Part shown: in pieces, positions 37,701-46,370 of the stretch
Layout: each line of letters begins with the position of its first letter
How positions within the stretch are numbered: position 1 is the first letter of the stretch
Assembly (NCBI RefSeq): GCF_014644295.1
Contig: NZ_BMKK01000019.1
Coordinates: 1 to 57,714 of the forward strand
Reading direction: 5' to 3'
DNA: 57,714 nucleotides
Origin: Emticicia aquatilis
Lineage (GTDB): Bacteria; Bacteroidota; Bacteroidia; Cytophagales; Spirosomataceae
Position numbers and translations under genes: made by a program
The notes under the pieces: model-generated
What the model saw: only the letters and a program-made list of their open reading frames with translations
What the model was told of the DNA's origin: nothing
Database searches by the model: none

Positions 37701-40655
37701 TGTTCGTTGAACACTCGTTACCGAACAACTCAAATTTGCATCCCCCGAAATACTGGCATTGGGTGGGGTGTTATCAAGGGTTACCGAAGTCGTAGCAGTA
37801 GCGGTACAGCCATTTACTCCAGTTACCGTAACGGTATAAGTCCCTGATGATATGATATTTACAGTTGATGAGGTACCCAAACTGTTCGACCATAAATAAC
37901 TGCCAACTCCCGAAGCTGTTCGTTGAACACTCGTTACCGAACAACTTAAATTTGCATTACCCGAAATACTGGCATTTGGGGGTGTATTGTCAAGAGTCAC
38001 TGAAGTCGTAGCCGTAGCGGTACAGCCATTTGCTCCAGTAATCGTAACCGTATAAGTCCCTGATGATGTGATATTTACAGTTGATGAGGTACCCAAACTA
38101 TTCGACCATAAATAACTGCCAACTCCCGAAGCTGTTCGCTGAACACTCGTTACCGAACAACTTAAATTTACATTACCCGATATATTGGCATTGGGTGGTA
38201 TGTTATCAAGGATTACCGAAGTCGTAGCAGTAGCGGTACAGCCATTTACTCCAGTTACCGTAACGGTATAAGTACCTGATGATATGATATTTACAGTTGC
38301 CGATGTACCCAAACTATTCGACCATAAATAACTGCCAACTCCCGAAGCTGTTCGCTGAACACTCGTTACCGAACAACTCAAATTTACATTACCCGATATA
38401 CTGGCATTTGGGGGTGTATTGTCAAGAGTCACTGAAGTCGTAGCAGTAGCGGTACAGCCATTTGCTCCAGTTACCGTAACCGTATAAGTGCCTGATGATA
38501 TGATATTTACAGTTGCCGATGTACCCAAACTATTCGACCATAAATAATTGCCAACTCCCGAAGCTGTTCGCTGAACACTCGTTACCGAACAACTCAAATT
38601 TACATTACCCGATATACTGGCATTGGGTGGGGTGTTATCAAGGGTCACTGAAGTTGTAGCGGTAGCGGTACAGCCATTTGTTCCAGTAATCGTAACCGTA
38701 TAAGTGCCTGATGATGTAATGCTAATCGCTGAATTTGTACCAAGATTATTTGACCATTGGTACGTTCCTCCACCCGAAGCGGTTCGTTGAACACTCGTTA
38801 CAGAACAACTCAAATTTGTATTACCTGATATACTCGCAGGCGGAAACGTTCCTGCGTCACAATTACCAACTCCTTGAATACCAAAAGTGAATGGGTTTTC
38901 ATCAGCATCATCATTGGCAATACTCACAGTTGCAGTTCTCAAACCTGTGGTTGTTGGGTCAAATGTTATCTGAAAAGTAGTTGTTCCATTTGTTGCAGCT
39001 ACTGGTGTTGAAGGCTGAAGGCTAACAGTAAAATCAGCAGTATTTCCACTAATAGCAACCTTTGGTGAACCTGATAAATTTAATGCCCCAGTACCAGTAT
39101 TTTCTATTATAAAAGTTCTAATAATTGCACCCGAGCTTGTTGCAACCGAACCAAAATCAGTGTGGTCAGTTACTGAAGGAGTATTATCACCATCAGTGAT
39201 ATTGATATTATTCCCCTTTACTGCTATTTCTGGACTCGTAGCTACCACATTTTCTAATCTGAAATTATCCACTGCCCACTCTTCGTTGTTGCCATTTGAG
39301 TAAACCGACAAACGAATTTTCATCGTAGAACCAGTTCCTGTAATAGATTTTACAATCTCTGTAAGGCTATTTGTTAATTCAAGGCCATCACCAACACCAT
39401 CATTGTTTGTGTCTTCTTTAAGTTTTTTTGCAGTGCCAATAGGGCCTACGATATTATCACCAATAAAAAGTGCTAATCGAGTATAAGCTCCACCATCAAT
39501 AGCATATTCCAGCATAATATAATCATTAATTCCAGTAGGCCCAGCAGGGTCGGAGCCGCCAGTATTAGTACTATTATCCCATGAACCACTTACATTATTG
39601 GCAGCTAAAAGCCCTTTAAATGAAATATTCGACTTCCCCGAAATATTAATATTAGTCCATTCGATAGTCTCCAACGAAAAAGGAGGTTCGCCCGCCGTTC
39701 CATCAATATTATCATGGTCTTCTCCTGCCCAAATATATGTCCCAGACATACCTGCATAGGTTGAACCAAATAATGCGTTTAAGCTAATATCGGTAATAGT
39801 GTTTGTGCTTCTCTTGAAATAAGCAACACTTGGTAATGCTGAACCCATGTTAATTGAAGGTGTACGAGTGCTACCAGCTGGAATATCAGGTGTAGTGGCG
39901 TTTTCAAAATTATCTTGCCAAAAAACATTACCTGTAAAATTTCCAGTCACCTCAATCAAATCAATTCCTAACTCTTCTGTTCCCCCTACTTGGTCAAAGT
40001 CCAGTTTGACCTGCATAGTATTTCCTGTATATGGAATCGAGAAAGTATATTTTGTAAAATTTAGTTGGTCACAAGTTGTCGAAACATCATTTGCATCAAT
40101 AATACCGTCGAGGTTGCTATCAATTCTTAACCGTCCTCCTGTCACTACATCTCCCATAAAACGACCAACGGCATTAAAAACACCTCCATTGATACTTACT
40201 TGCACATTAATCGAATCGGCAATTTCCCATCTGGTTCCATTATTTGAAGATGTGGCTAAATACAAAGAAACCGCCAAAGAAGAGTATCCGCTTATATTAA
40301 TAGAAGACGTAACAATACTTCCAGGTGGTTGTGCATTTGGAACAGGACTGCTCGAACGAATATCTTCACTTGCCCAAAAATAAGAACCTTGAATATTTGT
40401 CAAAGCATCTGCATGCCCAATTGTGCAGCCTGGAGGGGTGGCAGGATTTGTGTTTGTTCTTAAAAAGTAATCAGGATTATTGCCTGGCGAACCCGAACAA
40501 AATGAAAAAGTATTTGTAGTATATCGTGTTCCTTCGCCATCAGTTTCAAAACTTTCGGAGTATAAAACTGTTTGGCAAAAGCTACTCATTGGCAACATCA
40601 ATAATAGAAAAAATGATGCCCAATAAAACATTGCTTTTTGTAGTAGTGATTTCAT
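34716..40655 (-). CDS. Giant secreted repeat protein with C-terminal 3-coathanger stack
   Basis: 1,979 residues. Signal peptide to MSSFCQ; residues about 30-490 hold two similar jelly-roll or MAM-like domains (FSFCSGSPGNNPD, GTYIWAGEDHD); residues about 490-610 form a choice-of-anchor-D domain (DFGSVATSSGAI, FDPTTTGLRTATVSI). Fourteen near-identical 72-residue repeats follow, then a PKD-like domain (SYIWTGPNSFSS), a domain of about 130 residues (VDPC to ITYGP) and the 3-coathanger end (AYQAGKVIELLAGF, GTVFKAEIRAC). The last 380 residues are paralogous to the gene at the window start. It is probably a surface adhesin or matrix protein. It is transcribed away from the LytS/LytT genes. Confidence 0.9.
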   Translation of the reverse strand: MKSLLQKAMFYWASFFLLLMLPMSSFCQTVLYSESFETDGEGTRYTTNTFSFCSGSPGNNPDYFLRTNTNPATPPGCTIGHADALTNIQGSYFWASEDIRSSSPVPNAQPPGSIVTSSINISGYSSLAVSLYLATSSNNGTRWEIADSINVQVSINGGVFNAVGRFMGDVVTGGRLRIDSNLDGIIDANDVSTTCDQLNFTKYTFSIPYTGNTMQVKLDFDQVGGTEELGIDLIEVTGNFTGNVFWQDNFENATTPDIPAGSTRTPSINMGSALPSVAYFKRSTNTITDISLNALFGSTYAGMSGTYIWAGEDHDNIDGTAGEPPFSLETIEWTNINISGKSNISFKGLLAANNVSGSWDNSTNTGGSDPAGPTGINDYIMLEYAIDGGAYTRLALFIGDNIVGPIGTAKKLKEDTNNDGVGDGLELTNSLTEIVKSITGTGSTMKIRLSVYSNGNNEEWAVDNFRLENVVATSPEIAVKGNNINITDGDNTPSVTDHTDFGSVATSSGAIIRTFIIENTGTGALNLSGSPKVAISGNTADFTVSLQPSTPVAATNGTTTFQITFDPTTTGLRTATVSIANDDADENPFTFGIQGVGNCDAGTFPPASISGNTNLSCSVTSVQRTASGGGTYQWSNNLGTNSAISITSSGTYTVTITGTNGCTATATTSVTLDNTPPNASISGNVNLSCSVTSVQRTASGVGNYLWSNSLGTSATVNIISSGTYTVTVTGANGCTATATTSVTLDNTPPNASISGNVNLSCSVTSVQRTASGVGSYLWSNSLGTSATVNIISSGTYTVTVTGVNGCTATATTSVILDNIPPNANISGNVNLSCSVTSVQRTASGVGSYLWSNSLGTSSTVNITSSGTYTVTITGANGCTATATTSVTLDNTPPNASISGNANLSCSVTSVQRTASGVGSYLWSNSLGTSSTVNIISSGTYTVTVTGVNGCTATATTSVTLDNTPPNASISGDANLSCSVTSVQRTASGVGSYLWSNSLGTSSTVNITSSGTYTVTVTGANGCTATATTSVSLDNTPPNASISGNVNLSCSVTSVQRTASGVGSYLWSNSLGTSSTVNIISSGTYTVTVTGVNGCTATATTSVTLDNTPPNASISGDANLSCSVTSVQRTASGVGSYLWSNSLGTSSTVNITSSGTYTVTITGANGCTATATTSVSLDNTPPNASISGNVNLSCSVTSVQRTASGVGSYLWSNSLGTSATVNIISSGTYTVTVTGTNGCTVTATTSVTLDNTPPNASISGNVNLSCSVTSVQRTASGVGSYLWSNSLGTSATVNITSSGTYTVTVTGINGCTATATTSVTLDNTPPNASISGNVNLSCSVTSVQRTASGVGSYLWSNSLGTSATVNIISSGTYTVTVTGTNGCTATATTSVTLDNTPPNASISGNVNLSCSVTSVQRTASGVGSYLWSNSLGTSATVNIISSGTYTVTVTGTNGCTATATTSVILDNIPPNASISGDANLSCSVTSVQRTASGFGSYLWSNNLGTSSTVNIISSGTYTVTVTGTNGCTATATTSVTLDNTPPNASISGDANLSCSVTSVQRTASGVGSYLWSNNLGTSSTVNIISSGTYTVTVTGGNGCTATATTSVTFTNDLNISASNTGPYNVGQTIELNIIAGIGTTPSSYIWTGPNSFSSTNSTVIISNALPINAGIYTVMAIGGVCSATTTTNVIVSGVDPCTQILDLQFVKAGNPYQSLVSLSNGLTIQQLTEPTSILAVPLCSSIIIESIEMNIVGPQQNWTILQNVQPFALFDNLGQDVFGRNLLPGTYTVTITGYAQDNRGGGITYGPVSTTFTIVGSLSTISIPTLSNNSICAGSSVDVSFSTNGAFNLNNNFIIQLSDVNGSFSNSTNIGTTTSAGTITCQIPMVTTGGTNYRIRVISSNPILAGNQSLNTVSVIPATNTITNNVTGTITEQAVQRIAASNKVNAPANVAYQAGKVIELLAGFVANSGTVFKAEIRACN
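35840..38860 (-). repeat. Fourteen tandem 216-bp repeats inside the giant protein
   Basis: The 72-residue unit (SCSVTSVQRTASG, YLWSNSLGTS, GTYTVTVTG, NGCTATATTSV) recurs fourteen times with a DNA period of 216 bp; most copies differ at only a few bases. The outermost copies are the most divergent. Such near-identity indicates recent expansion or gene conversion, so copy number is likely to vary between isolates. Confidence 0.9.
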
Positions 40656-40884
40656 AGCTTGGGGTTACTTTTTTGGTAAAAGAAGACAATATTTCCTTGA
40701 AAATATTGACAAGTTAATTTCAATTTGAAGAAGAATATTGCGGCATTTCACAAATGAAGAGTTGCGTTTCGCAAATGATGCCTTATAATTTACATCTGCT
40801 AAAGAAGACGACAAATAAAATACAAAAAAGCATACAAATCACTGTTTATCAGCAACTTATACGCCTATTAAATATAAAATGGGG

Positions 40885-41646
40885 TTAACCTCTATTTTCT
40901 AAAAGCTGTATTACAAAATCTTTTTTTCTTTGAGAAACTGGTATCAGATGGCCACTTTCAAGAATCAAAATTCCGTTATCGGTTTTGCGGTCGAACACCT
41001 TAATTTTTGAGGGATTTACTAAACACGAATGATGGGTACGAATAAAGCCCGCAGGGGCTAATAATTCTTCATAAGAACGGAGGTTGCGGGAAACAAAAAT
41101 GGTTTCGCCATTTACTAAATAAAACTTCGTATATGAGCCTTCGGCTTCACAGAAGAGAATATCATTTATCTTTAGAAAATATGTTTTTTCAATGTCTTTC
41201 AGTACGATTTGCTTTTCATGCTCATATTTAGGCGAAAGCTGCTGCATCAAGACCGCAAGCTGACTTTGAAGAGTGTTGTTGGCAATCTTCATAGAAGCTT
41301 TTGTAAGACTTTCGTTAAGCTCAACGGGGTCAATGGGCTTCAATAAATAATCAATAGCACTAAACTTAAATGCCTGCACGGCATACTGATTATGAGCAGT
41401 TGTAAAAATCAGTTGAAAAGTAGGATTTACTAATTGTTTCAATAAATCAAAACCTGTTCCATCGTCCATTTCAACATCGAGCAGCACAACATCAGGTACA
41501 AAAGTGCTGATTTTTTGTAGGCCACTACTTACACCATCAGCCTCATCTACAATGTGCTGACCTTTGCTCCAAGCCAAAACCATTTCTTTCAAAACCGCCC
41601 TAATTTCTGGCTCATTATCAATCAATAATATCTTCATGTCTATCAA
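40885..41646 (-). CDS. LytT-type response regulator
   Basis: 253 residues. Receiver domain about 1-120: acidic pocket IDNEPEIRAV, phosphoacceptor Asp in VVLLDVEMDDG, Thr in LIFTTAHNQY, Lys in YLLKPIDP. LytTR DNA-binding domain about 150-250 (ILFCEAEGSYTKFYL, FIRTHHSCLVNPSKIKVF). It overlaps the sensor gene by 4 bp (41643-41646), so the two are translationally coupled. It is probably activated by the kinase encoded upstream; target genes unknown. Confidence 0.94.
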   Translation of the reverse strand: MIDMKILLIDNEPEIRAVLKEMVLAWSKGQHIVDEADGVSSGLQKISTFVPDVVLLDVEMDDGTGFDLLKQLVNPTFQLIFTTAHNQYAVQAFKFSAIDYLLKPIDPVELNESLTKASMKIANNTLQSQLAVLMQQLSPKYEHEKQIVLKDIEKTYFLKINDILFCEAEGSYTKFYLVNGETIFVSRNLRSYEELLAPAGFIRTHHSCLVNPSKIKVFDRKTDNGILILESGHLIPVSQRKKDFVIQLLENRG

Positions 41647-43508
41647 ATATTTGACTCCGATTTATAGAGCAAGGGTAAATGTATTTTTACGACTACCCCC
41701 TGCCCCGATTCGGCATTGGCTATACTAAAACCAGCTTTTGTTTTGAGTTTGATATTAAGCAAATAGATACGGTCTTTGATAATCTGACTTGCTCGACTTA
41801 TATGTTCGTTTTCTTCCTTAATTGTTGTGCTTAATCCTTTACCATTGTCTTCAATTTTTATCAATAATTCTTGGTTTTCGGCACTGAAAATCACACTAAT
41901 TTTACCTGCATAATCAATTCCTACAAAGCCGTGTTCGATACTATTTTCGACAAATGGCTGTATAATCATTGATGGAATCAGCACATCGTCAATCTCGATG
42001 TCATTATTGGCCACTACCTCATAACTAAATGTCTTAGGAAAACGGATTTTCTGCACCTCCAAATATTCATTCAAAAATTCAATTTCTTGCTCAACAGTCA
42101 CATATTCCTTGTAAGTACTTTCGAGGGTTTCACGCATGATATTACTAAATTTCGACAAATTACTCGCCAAAGCTTGTCCATCGTTTTCTCGCAAAGCAAA
42201 TTTTTGTAGTGTCGTTAGGGCATTAAAAAAGAAATGTGGATTCATCCTTGCCCGATTAAGCCTTTGTTCGGTTTCCAAAATATCTTTTTTGTGTTTCAAT
42301 GATTGCTGACGTAAATAAAACGCAATAATCACAACTCCCAAAATTCCGGCCAAAGCCACCAAAAGATAGATACTCCGCTGTTGGGCAAGTTCCTTGATTG
42401 TTTTTTCGTTTTTGGCTTTGTTGTATTTTTGTTCGAGTTCGTTTATTTTTTCCGAACGTTGAACCTTGAAAAGGCTGTCTTTTAGGTGTTCGTATGTTTT
42501 CAAAGAAGCAAATGCTTTGGGTAAATTTCCAGCTTGCTCATAAATCTGTACTCCTTCTGAATAAATCCCAATTGAAGCAATAGTGCCATGATTGAACTTC
42601 TCGGCGTACAAAATACTCGTATCCATCGTGGCAATTGCCTTTGTATTTTCCTTCAAATCAACCAAATCCCACGCTTTTGCCAGATACATCGAAGCTAAAT
42701 TGGTCGGTATTTTTATCTTTTTTGCGTAGTTCAATGCGGTATCCATATACGCAACCGCCTTTTTTAGGTTATTTCGATGATAGGCAACCGACTCGAATAC
42801 CCGATAAGAAGCCGTTAACTGCTCATAATTTTGGTATTTTGCACCCATCAACTTTGCTTTTGTTGCAAATATCAAAGCCGAATCAAGCAATGTCTTTCTT
42901 TGAGTTTGTGTATATTTATTTTCATATTCAAACGCAAGCCAGTTATAATTTAAGGCAGTGTAATAATTGTCGGAAGAGGTCAAAATAATTTTTTCGCCTC
43001 TTTTTATATAAGCCCAATTCTTATCATCTTGATTTTGACGGGTAAAAAGATATACCAAATACTTTATTGCCTTTAATTCGCTATCGGTATTGGCCTGTGT
43101 CTCAGCATTTTCCAAAGCCTTAAAAGCATATAATGATATATTTTCAAAATCTTCTTTGGCTTTATAATACCGCAAATAATTGAGGTAAGTATGTATGCTT
43201 AATTCGTTTTTGCAGTTTAGAGCATTGATTATTTTTTCTTGAGTTTCAATGAGTGAGAGTACTTTGTCTAAGCGTCGGCGGGTTGCCCAAAAATCAACTT
43301 CAAATGTCATTGCATTGACCTGACAAATTTTATTTTTGCTCATTTTGAGAGTCGTGATATATTTCACAACCGCCGTCGAATCATTGTTGGTGTTCAGCAC
43401 ATCAAACAGCTGTTGGCTGGCTTCGTTGCAATTACAATTTTGTTGTGCTTGCAATGCCGTATTTCCCAAAAAGATGAAATACACAAACACCATTATATTT
43501 TTTTTCAT
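41643..43508 (-). CDS. LytS-type sensor histidine kinase with TPR sensor region
   Basis: 621 residues from MKKNIMVFVYFIFLGNTALQAQ (43508), which forms a signal peptide; an upstream in-frame Met at 43553 would bury it. Residues about 25-360 are TPR-like helices (periplasmic), followed by one membrane helix (SIYLLVALAGILGVVIIAFY), a His_kinase domain with the phospho-His in MNPHFFFNALTTLQKF, and an HATPase (QPFVENSIEHGF, IKIEDNGKGL). It partners with the regulator directly downstream. The signal sensed is unknown. Confidence 0.93.
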   Translation of the reverse strand: MKKNIMVFVYFIFLGNTALQAQQNCNCNEASQQLFDVLNTNNDSTAVVKYITTLKMSKNKICQVNAMTFEVDFWATRRRLDKVLSLIETQEKIINALNCKNELSIHTYLNYLRYYKAKEDFENISLYAFKALENAETQANTDSELKAIKYLVYLFTRQNQDDKNWAYIKRGEKIILTSSDNYYTALNYNWLAFEYENKYTQTQRKTLLDSALIFATKAKLMGAKYQNYEQLTASYRVFESVAYHRNNLKKAVAYMDTALNYAKKIKIPTNLASMYLAKAWDLVDLKENTKAIATMDTSILYAEKFNHGTIASIGIYSEGVQIYEQAGNLPKAFASLKTYEHLKDSLFKVQRSEKINELEQKYNKAKNEKTIKELAQQRSIYLLVALAGILGVVIIAFYLRQQSLKHKKDILETEQRLNRARMNPHFFFNALTTLQKFALRENDGQALASNLSKFSNIMRETLESTYKEYVTVEQEIEFLNEYLEVQKIRFPKTFSYEVVANNDIEIDDVLIPSMIIQPFVENSIEHGFVGIDYAGKISVIFSAENQELLIKIEDNGKGLSTTIKEENEHISRASQIIKDRIYLLNIKLKTKAGFSIANAESGQGVVVKIHLPLLYKSESNI

Positions 43509-43853
43509 AGCATTAATAGGTAGTAGAAATAGCGTTAGTTTTTGGGCTTTCAATACAAGTTACGATTTTAAATAAAATCTATTAAAATATGCAGTCAAGA
43601 TTAGCAAATTTTATTGACTGGTTTTGTGTAGAATAACGTAAACTTTTTGGGTAACGAGACTTCAAGGTAGGTCTTTAATCAACAAAAAGCAATGAATGAT
43701 TGATAAGTGATGGTTTTGAAATCATAAGTGATTATCTAAGATTTATAAACGAATATATTGCTTTTTTCAAGAAAAAACACCATTTTTTAGTTAATTTTAC
43801 TTTTACATCTGCATAATTTTCATTAATTTAGCAGTAGAAAAATTGCTGCTGAA
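43509..43853. other. 345-bp divergent region between the kinase and recombinase genes
   Basis: It carries the promoters of the LytS/LytT operon (leftward) and the recombinase (rightward). Near the recombinase, TAATTTAG (43824-43831) is a weak -7-like match. No gene or attC-like element is seen. Confidence 0.5.
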
Positions 43854-45026
43854 ATGATAGAAATCCTAAAAGATAGAAATGAGTCAGACCTCTTAATGGT
43901 CCGATTTTCAGACCGAAGTTCCAATCCAATCATCATGAAAGTTCCACAACGCAGGTGGAGTCGCTCTCGCCAAGCGTGGGTGGTTCCTAATACCCGACAA
44001 AGCGTTTCGATGATTGGACAACTATTCGGTAAAAACAACTGTAAATTCTCGAAAGAAATCATTTTACAATACAAGCCCAATATCTCAAAAGCTGAAATCA
44101 ATCAATACTTTGCTCGGTTCCGAAAATCGTGGTCAAATAAGCCAACTTATAGCGAAATTTATAAACATCCAATCATTGCGGAATTAGGCCAGAATATGCG
44201 AGTACGTAATTATAGTCATAAAACCATTACGAATTACCGCAGTCAGCTTATCAAACTAATCCACTATTTTCATGACACCGAACTGAAGAATATCACCAAA
44301 GCACAATTTGAGCAATATCTCGATTTTCTGGTCAGTAAACGAAAACTTTCGGCCTCATCCCTCAATACTGTTATCAATGCGTATAAATACTACCGTGAAA
44401 ATATGCTTGGCCTTGAAAAAACGTCGTATTTTGAAATGCCCAGAATAATCAAAGCCAAACAACTGCCCAAGGTATTGAGTAAAGAAGAAGTTGAACTGAT
44501 TTTACAGAAAACAACCAGCTTGAAATATCGTGCAATTTTTAGCCTTATTTATTCGACAGGAATCCGAATCGGAGAAGCAACAAATCTGAAAATAGCAGAT
44601 ATTAATCGGTATAATAAAACTATTTTCATCAAAAATGGCAAAGGTAAAAAAGACCGTTATGTGGCTTTATCAGATAAAATATTGAGCTTATTGAGAGAAT
44701 ATTACGCAGCACACCGCCCAAAGGAATATTTGTTTGAAAATGAGTTTGAAGACGAGCCACTGAGCGAACGAAGCATTCAGATAGTATTCAGTAATGTGGT
44801 GAAACAATGCAAACTCAACAAAGAGGCAAGCGTGCATACGCTCCGCCATAGTTTTGCCACTCATCTACTCGAATCGGGTGTAAACATCAGATATATACAA
44901 GAGCTACTGGGCCATAGCGATATTGCTACCACCATGCGATATACGCACGTACACAGTCAGGCGTTACGACAAGTTAGTAGTCCATTTGACCTCTTAAACA
45001 TCAATCTTTCGCAGAAGCGGACGTAG
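43854..45026 (+). CDS. XerC/D-IntI-related tyrosine recombinase, likely cassette integrase
   Basis: 390 residues. Residues 1-75 form an extra N-terminal domain with QRRWSRSRQAWVVP, recalling HARP-like modules. A SAM-like core-binding domain spans about 100-195. The catalytic domain has Arg238 (STGIRIGEA), the Lys of the KGKKDRYV beta-hairpin (Lys263/265), His328 and Arg331 (HTLRHSFATHLLESG), His354 (ELLGHSDIATT) and nucleophile Tyr363. The tail VSSPFDLL recalls the VRSPLD of IntI. Between the Lys hairpin and HTLRH there are only about 60 residues, so the I2 helix region of integron integrases is missing. It is most likely the enzyme that recombines the downstream attC-like sites. Confidence 0.85.
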   Translation: MIEILKDRNESDLLMVRFSDRSSNPIIMKVPQRRWSRSRQAWVVPNTRQSVSMIGQLFGKNNCKFSKEIILQYKPNISKAEINQYFARFRKSWSNKPTYSEIYKHPIIAELGQNMRVRNYSHKTITNYRSQLIKLIHYFHDTELKNITKAQFEQYLDFLVSKRKLSASSLNTVINAYKYYRENMLGLEKTSYFEMPRIIKAKQLPKVLSKEEVELILQKTTSLKYRAIFSLIYSTGIRIGEATNLKIADINRYNKTIFIKNGKGKKDRYVALSDKILSLLREYYAAHRPKEYLFENEFEDEPLSERSIQIVFSNVVKQCKLNKEASVHTLRHSFATHLLESGVNIRYIQELLGHSDIATTMRYTHVHSQALRQVSSPFDLLNINLSQKRT

Positions 45027-45206
45027 TTGATGAAGACTAAAAAACTTCCGATTAAGGTAATAGCCCTTGGTGTATCCATTGAGGGTTAGCTTGATTTCTC
45101 GCTGGGTTTTCAGTCGATACATTTTCTTATCTTCACCAATAAAGAAATCAGGTTGTCCATCAATCAGCCATTTTGCTTTTATAATTTTTTGCTTAACTAT
45201 TATCAT
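44994..45206 (-). CDS. Small conserved-looking protein overlapping the recombinase 3' end
   Basis: 70 residues on the opposite strand, overlapping the recombinase end by 33 bp. It has a plausible globular pattern: KAKWLIDGQPDFFIGEDKKMYRL, then REIKLTLNGYTKGYYLNRKFFSL, then LRPLLRK. This resembles small phage- and mobile-element proteins with a W-x-x-G-Q-P-D/GYY pattern, but I cannot name a family. It sits between the recombinase and the attI-like site, so it could be an accessory factor of the array. It could also be chance, though its sequence looks coding. Confidence 0.5.
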   Translation of the reverse strand: MIIVKQKIIKAKWLIDGQPDFFIGEDKKMYRLKTQREIKLTLNGYTKGYYLNRKFFSLHQLRPLLRKIDV

Positions 45207-45461
45207 TGCAATATGACAAATATCTTATAATTAATGATTTATAATAATGTAAAGTTAAATAATTTTTATGAGATAAAGAAATTATAATATAAATTTATAC
45301 ACAACTATAACTAATTATTTATCAGTATTTTATAGCTATGTAATATGTAGTATTTATAAAAACTAAATAAACTTTTTGGAATTGTAAGATTTAGAGATTA
45401 ATATTGCAATATAACGCTCAGAAAAGAACCGTTTAACTAACTAATAATCAATGACTTGTAG

Positions 45462-45493
45462 TTAGACGCCTTTCGTCTAATTATAAGTTGGAA
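45462..45493 (+). other. attI-like insertion site with hairpin and GTTGGAA core
   Basis: GTTGGAA at 45487-45493 is identical to the right core of all the attC-like sites and is followed directly by the first cassette gene. Just upstream, TTAGACG (45462-45468) and CGTCTAA (45474-45480) form a 7-bp stem with a 5-nt loop. Unlike the attC sites there is no TCCAAC partner nearby, as expected of an attI rather than an attC. It lies about 460 bp from the recombinase stop codon. Confidence 0.6.
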
Positions 45494-45504
45494 GTGTTCC
45501 ACAC

Positions 45505-45945
45505 ATGAAAAAAATAATCTTTGCAGTATTTGGATTTATTGTTATCCTATTTCTTACAAACAGGTATAAAAATTCAGTTTTACAAAACACATTTTATTAC
45601 AGAGAAAGTACAGATTATAAAACTACACAAAAAGCAATTTTAAAGAAACTTGACCAACTCGTAACAGAGAATTATTTAAATCAGGATTATTATGAAGTTA
45701 TTGTTCCGCCAAAAAATGGAAGTACAATCGTTGTCAATTACAATAAAATAGCTCAAAAATTAACTATCTCATCTGATATTTGCAGTGGGTATATTCAATT
45801 TAATTCTTCTAAAAATCAACTCCATAATTTAGTAGTAAGCAATTGTGATTTCGACTCAATTCATCTGAAGTTAAAATCAAGTGATAAATTTTACAACATT
45901 CAAACAAAAGTTTGTGCATGCGGAGATTTTTTATGTAGTTTTTAG
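45505..45945 (+). CDS. Cassette 1 gene: membrane-anchored or exported protein of unknown function
   Basis: 146 residues starting 12 bp after the attI-like core. One N-terminal hydrophobic segment (IIFAVFGFIVILFLTNRY) serves as anchor or uncleaved signal. The rest is a small soluble domain with EVIVPPKNGSTIVVNYNK and, near the end, three cysteines (KVCACGDFLC). No family recognised. As the first cassette it is nearest to any promoter supplied by the integrase side and is the most recently inserted one if the integron model holds. Confidence 0.65.
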   Translation: MKKIIFAVFGFIVILFLTNRYKNSVLQNTFYYRESTDYKTTQKAILKKLDQLVTENYLNQDYYEVIVPPKNGSTIVVNYNKIAQKLTISSDICSGYIQFNSSKNQLHNLVVSNCDFDSIHLKLKSSDKFYNIQTKVCACGDFLCSF

Positions 45946-45949
45946 CTCT

Positions 45950-46256
45950 TAGTAACCTTCGACACGCAAAATTCGCTGGTTTTTCAGTTTTTCAAACACA
46001 TAATTTTCAGTTGACGGGACAGCTTTCTGGCATTTTTATTTGGGGTTTTCTGCTTGCAAAGTGGGTCTGCGACAAGTCCTCTGATTGGTATTTTTGCCAA
46101 CTTTTCTTCGATTCTCAAAGATTTATACAACTCATTTGCTTTTTTATATTTTTCCGTGCAATTTTACTTCCGGCATTCAGCCTTGCTGGCTTGGGTTGGT
46201 TGGCGTGCAAGCCGTCCTTCGGACGTCTTATCAGAGCGAACGCAAAGTCAGTTTAG
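45950..46256 (+). repeat. Conserved cassette tail 1 (type A)
   Basis: A non-coding region of about 300 bp between gene and attC, shared with the tails of cassettes 2, 7 and 9. Shared blocks include GCAAAGTGGG, GGTATTTTTGCCAACTTTT (with a TAnnTTTG match at 46089-46096) and ACTCATTTGCTTTTTTA, plus a hairpin CGTCC/GGACG at 46213-46225. Short frames through it are not conserved and not counted as genes. Confidence 0.7.
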
Positions 46257-46345
46257 TCCAACTTGAAAGCATTGTGTAAAGGTCTGATGTTTTATTAATT
46301 AACTCTAAATTTACTCCAAGTCCATCACAATGCTGGTCGTTGGAA
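46257..46345 (+). repeat. attC-like site 1
   Basis: TCCAAC (46257-46262), spacer TTGAAA, L-box GCATTGTG pairing exactly with CACAATGC, spacer TGGTC, and core GTTGGAA (46339-46345). 89 bp. Confidence 0.8.
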
Positions 46346-46370
46346 CGAGGTTCACGCAAGCATCTATAAT

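Noticed and set aside
43854-45026. Calling the recombinase IntI
   Set aside because: It lacks the I2 region that defines IntI, so the name would overstate the evidence.
46011-46279. Small open frames in the cassette tails (also 46874-47098, 47813-48058, 49098-49396, 54899-55111 and 57059-57303)
   Set aside because: They cover conserved non-coding repeat sequence, shift frame between copies and have no consistent protein.
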